From an uncultured Blautia sp. (GTDB taxonomy: Bacteria; Bacillota; Clostridia; Lachnospirales; Lachnospiraceae), in NCBI GenBank assembly GCA_934358405.1, contig CAKRKL010000127.1:1-5428 (forward strand): a stretch of DNA of 5,428 nt, read 5' to 3'. This document shows, piece after piece, positions 5,210 through 5,428 of this stretch (within the stretch, counting starts at the first letter, position 1; every line of letters begins with the position of its first letter). The translations under genes were made by a program, and so were the position numbers. The notes beneath the pieces are model-generated. The model worked only from the letters and a program-made list of their open reading frames with translations, did not search any database and was not told the DNA's origin.

Positions 5210-5428
5210 ATTGCTGGTAAAGGCACTGAAAGAAGAAGGTGTAGAATATATTTTCGGCTATCCCGGAGCATGCACCATTGATATCAGCGACGAACTATAT
5301 AAGCAGGACGATATTACAGTAATCCTTCCCCGCCATGAACAGGCACTGGTGCACGCAGCAGATGCTTATGCCCGTACTACAGGCAAGGTTGGCGTTTGTC
5401 TTGTTACAAGCGGTCCCGGTGCCACGAA
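5187..5428 (+). CDS. ilvB: Acetolactate synthase large subunit, N-terminal part
   Basis: This thiamine diphosphate enzyme condenses two pyruvates to acetolactate, or pyruvate with 2-oxobutyrate, the first common step of valine, leucine and isoleucine synthesis. The 80 complete codons visible cover the start of the pyrimidine-binding domain: GVEYIFGYPGA (18-28), RHEQALVHAADAYAR (49-63) containing Glu51, the cofactor-activating glutamate, and VGVCLVTSGPGAT (68-80). The full family length is about 550-600 residues, so most lies beyond the edge. The sequence GYPGACTIDISDEL departs from the common GYPGGAVLPIYDEL, suggesting a divergent clade; another ThDP enzyme of the same superfamily cannot be fully excluded. 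AAGGAGG (5168-5174) precedes the ATG by 12 bases. Transcription appears to be controlled by a consensus promoter followed by an attenuator-like terminator. Confidence 0.88.
   Translation, partial: MKQISGNKLLVKALKEEGVEYIFGYPGACTIDISDELYKQDDITVILPRHEQALVHAADAYARTTGKVGVCLVTSGPGAT

Noticed and set aside
1..5428. CRISPR array, mobile element, tRNA or rRNA
   Set aside because: No regularly spaced repeats, transposase motifs, terminal inverted repeats or structural RNA signatures were seen on either strand.

Overview
The window looks like a piece of chromosome from an anaerobic, low-to-moderate GC Bacillota (Firmicutes), most likely a gut clostridium of the Lachnospiraceae type. The grounds are the strong AAGGAGG-type ribosome binding sites, consensus sigma-A promoters, an oxygen-sensitive radical SAM sulfatase maturase of the clostridial type, and the tight gene spacing. 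The taxonomic call is inference from gene content, not from a marker gene.

Layout. Positions 1-877 (minus) hold the first 292 residues of an anaerobic sulfatase-maturating enzyme (anSME), cut by the window's left edge. Divergent from it, 1028-2524 (plus) encodes a Cys-type sulfatase of 498 residues, the obvious client of that maturase. The two share a 150-bp intergenic region with back-to-back promoters. Directly behind the sulfatase, with no visible terminator, are two half-size CHR-family (chromate transporter) proteins, 2552-3127 and 3124-3684, which overlap by the ATGA arrangement. This three-gene plus-strand unit ends at a long bidirectional hairpin terminator (3702-3766) shared with a convergent gene. 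That gene, 3765-4925 (minus), encodes an AI-2E family membrane protein. At the right edge, 5187-5428 (plus) is the start of an acetolactate synthase large subunit (ilvB-like), cut by the window end.

How the genes fit together. The maturase converts Cys54 of the sulfatase to formylglycine. The sulfatase has no signal peptide, so it should act in the cytoplasm on an imported sulfated compound and release sulfate inside the cell. CHR proteins carry chromate, a structural analogue of sulfate. The co-directional CHR pair may therefore export the sulfate (or a related oxyanion) released by the sulfatase; this is a hypothesis from context, not shown by the sequence.

The most unusual regulatory structure is in front of ilvB: a perfect TTGACA-17-TATAAT promoter, followed almost at once by a compact intrinsic terminator. 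A short reading frame starts at about the predicted +1 and places Ile and Leu codons on the terminator's 5' arm and loop. This could be a minimal leaderless leader-peptide attenuator for branched-chain amino acid synthesis. No CRISPR array, rRNA, tRNA, insertion sequence or phage feature was seen.
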